From positions 1-64,000 of the forward strand of contig JAUZRW010000029.1 in assembly GCA_030950085.1 (NCBI GenBank): a stretch of 64,000 nucleotides of DNA. The letters run 5' to 3'. The stretch comes from Anaerolineae bacterium (lineage in GTDB: Bacteria > Chloroflexota > Anaerolineae > Aggregatilineales > Phototrophicaceae). The position numbers and the translations under genes are program-made. Positions within the stretch are counted from its first letter, which is position 1; each line of letters opens with the position of its first letter. The notes below the pieces were generated by a model. It was not told the DNA's origin. It saw only the letters and a program-made list of their open reading frames with translations, and ran no database searches. Positions 62,909-64,000 of this stretch are shown here, piece by piece.

Positions 62909-64000
62909 ATGAAAAAACGATTACGTGGCATCAAGCGTCAAACATTTTTATACGATTATAGTCTTTATCGGACTAATGTTCCCATTCCTGATACCCCTGA
63001 CCAGTCGGTGAGTGTCATTGATATGCACCCCGAAGGTGTTGAGCAAACCATACTCTTCCAACATGGTTTTGCGGGTGCTGCCGAATCATGGGAATTTCAG
63101 ATTAATCACTACGCCCCAAATTACCGCGTTGTCGTGCCAGATTTACGGGGACATGGGCAAAGCGATGCACCTTACTCTGACTATACGATGGAAGAGTTAG
63201 TAGCCGATATGCACGCTATTGTCGAGCATCTAAACTTGCCTGAAAAGTTCATTCTAATCGGGCATTCATTTGGGGGTTCAGTGAGTGTGGAATATGCGAA
63301 TGCCTATCCTGAACGTATCGAAAAATTGGTACTGATAGCGACGGCTGCTGAGTGGCCTGCTCCGTGGTATGCACATTATCTAGCGCGAATCCCTCTCCGC
63401 ATCATCAAGCCGCTCTGGAAATATCGTCCGCGCTTTGATGCTGAAGCGCATGTGCTGAAACGCATGTTTCTAAATAATCTCCACATATGGCAGGGATGGT
63501 CATTATTGCGGAATATCACCATGTCCACACTTGTTATCACAGGTGAGCGTGATTTTGTGTTTCCACGCCATGTATACGAGGAAGTCGGGAAGTTAATCCC
63601 CAATGCTGAGGTGTATGATGTCGGCGTATCCAAGCATAAAGTCCAATTAGAGCGCCACCAAGCCGTCAATCGGATAATTGACCGCTTTATTAATGAAAAA
63701 CGCTCGTCTTGGCGCGAAGATGGTAATAGCAATCAGCAGGCACGCCCTTGGCTCGCCCATTATGGCAAAGATATACCATCCTCTATTCCGATTCCGCGTC
63801 ATCCCCTATATAAATTTCTTGAAGGTGCGGCTGATTGGCGACCTCGCCAGACTGCAATTATCTTTTACGGTCAGAAAATTAGTTATGAAGAACTGAATGA
63901 AAAGGTCAATCAGTTTGCCTATGCACTGCGAAAACTCGGTGTAGAGCAAGGTGATAGGGTGATGCTTGTCTTGCCCAACTGTCCACAAATTGTCATCGCC
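62909..64000 (+). CDS. Alpha/beta hydrolase fused to an AMP-binding acyl-CoA ligase-like domain (cut by window edge)
   Basis: An open frame of 364 codons runs to the window end. Residues about 35-265 are an alpha/beta hydrolase: FQHGFAG (oxyanion loop), GHSFGG (nucleophile Ser), GERDFVF (Asp) and SKHKVQLE (His). From about residue 310 an adenylate-forming enzyme begins: PLYKFLEGAADWRP, then YGQKISYEELN and ALRKLGVEQGDRVMLVLPNC, the usual N-terminal segments of long-chain acyl-CoA synthetases. A hydrolase could release an acid that the ligase then activates. The AMP-binding signature lies past the edge. Confidence 0.85.
   Translation, partial: MKKRLRGIKRQTFLYDYSLYRTNVPIPDTPDQSVSVIDMHPEGVEQTILFQHGFAGAAESWEFQINHYAPNYRVVVPDLRGHGQSDAPYSDYTMEELVADMHAIVEHLNLPEKFILIGHSFGGSVSVEYANAYPERIEKLVLIATAAEWPAPWYAHYLARIPLRIIKPLWKYRPRFDAEAHVLKRMFLNNLHIWQGWSLLRNITMSTLVITGERDFVFPRHVYEEVGKLIPNAEVYDVGVSKHKVQLERHQAVNRIIDRFINEKRSSWREDGNSNQQARPWLAHYGKDIPSSIPIPRHPLYKFLEGAADWRPRQTAIIFYGQKISYEELNEKVNQFAYALRKLGVEQGDRVMLVLPNCPQIVIA

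Overview
The window is a gene-dense bacterial chromosome segment that looks like Chloroflexota, most likely Anaerolineae-related. This is inferred from the gene content: a fused NuoC-NuoD, a SufU-type SUF system, a citramalate-based isoleucine route, extracellular proteins with Pro/Thr-rich linkers, an LCP protein, and an alpha/beta-hydrolase fused to an acyl-CoA-ligase-like domain. GC is moderate by eye, and there is no 16S gene to settle the taxonomy.

Layout. 1-1.2 kb: the start of a cytosine-5 DNA methyltransferase cut by the window edge, tRNA-His and a small methyltransferase. 1.2-8.4 kb: a glycerophosphodiesterase, then the SUF iron-sulfur operon (sufC-B-D, a strong terminator, sufS-U-Rieske) on the minus strand behind a near-consensus promoter, with sufT divergent. 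8.4-12.2 kb: a large SH3/barrel/golvesin/M23 protein, a selenocysteine-containing SelD whose UGA codon splits the plain ORF, and tRNA-Pro with a decayed copy of its 3' end. 12.4-17 kb: a peptide-type ABC importer without ATPases and an unknown gene. 17-27.4 kb: envelope and signalling genes (LCP, LysM, a large histidine kinase lacking its phospho-accepting His, Nudix, a serine hydrolase, an RsbW/STAS pair). 27.4-32.7 kb: Mrp and the complex I cluster iscX-nuoB-nuoCD-nuoI. 32.8-38.8 kb: threonine genes, a DUF4058 gene and a methionine-type transsulfuration gene behind a SAM riboswitch. 38.9-41.9 kb: an accessory patch with a decayed BTAD-like gene, an FHA protein and a ClpN-kinase fusion. 41.9-54.3 kb: leucine, isoleucine and valine genes. 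54.3-57.5 kb: argG and argH. 57.5-64 kb: a CAP-domain protein, small unknowns, a GNAT-like enzyme, a rhodanese and the start of the hydrolase/ligase fusion.

The most notable regulatory content is outside the long ORFs. An Ile/Leu/Val-rich leader peptide with a terminator and a complementary antiterminator arm precedes the ilv operon, and an Arg-rich leader peptide with the same logic precedes argG. With the SAM riboswitch, this makes three amino-acid operons under apparent transcript-level control. A structured 90-bp intergenic repeat occurs in five full copies across the window, with covariation in one stem. A second family of GTAGGGGC-type elements is also present.

The genes fit one housekeeping picture: Fe-S assembly (SUF, SufT, Mrp, IscX) alongside Fe-S consumers (NuoB, NuoI, LeuC), and biosynthesis of Thr, Met, Leu, Ile, Val and Arg. 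ilvD and ilvA are absent here; CimA plus LeuCDB would replace the threonine-deaminase route to isoleucine.
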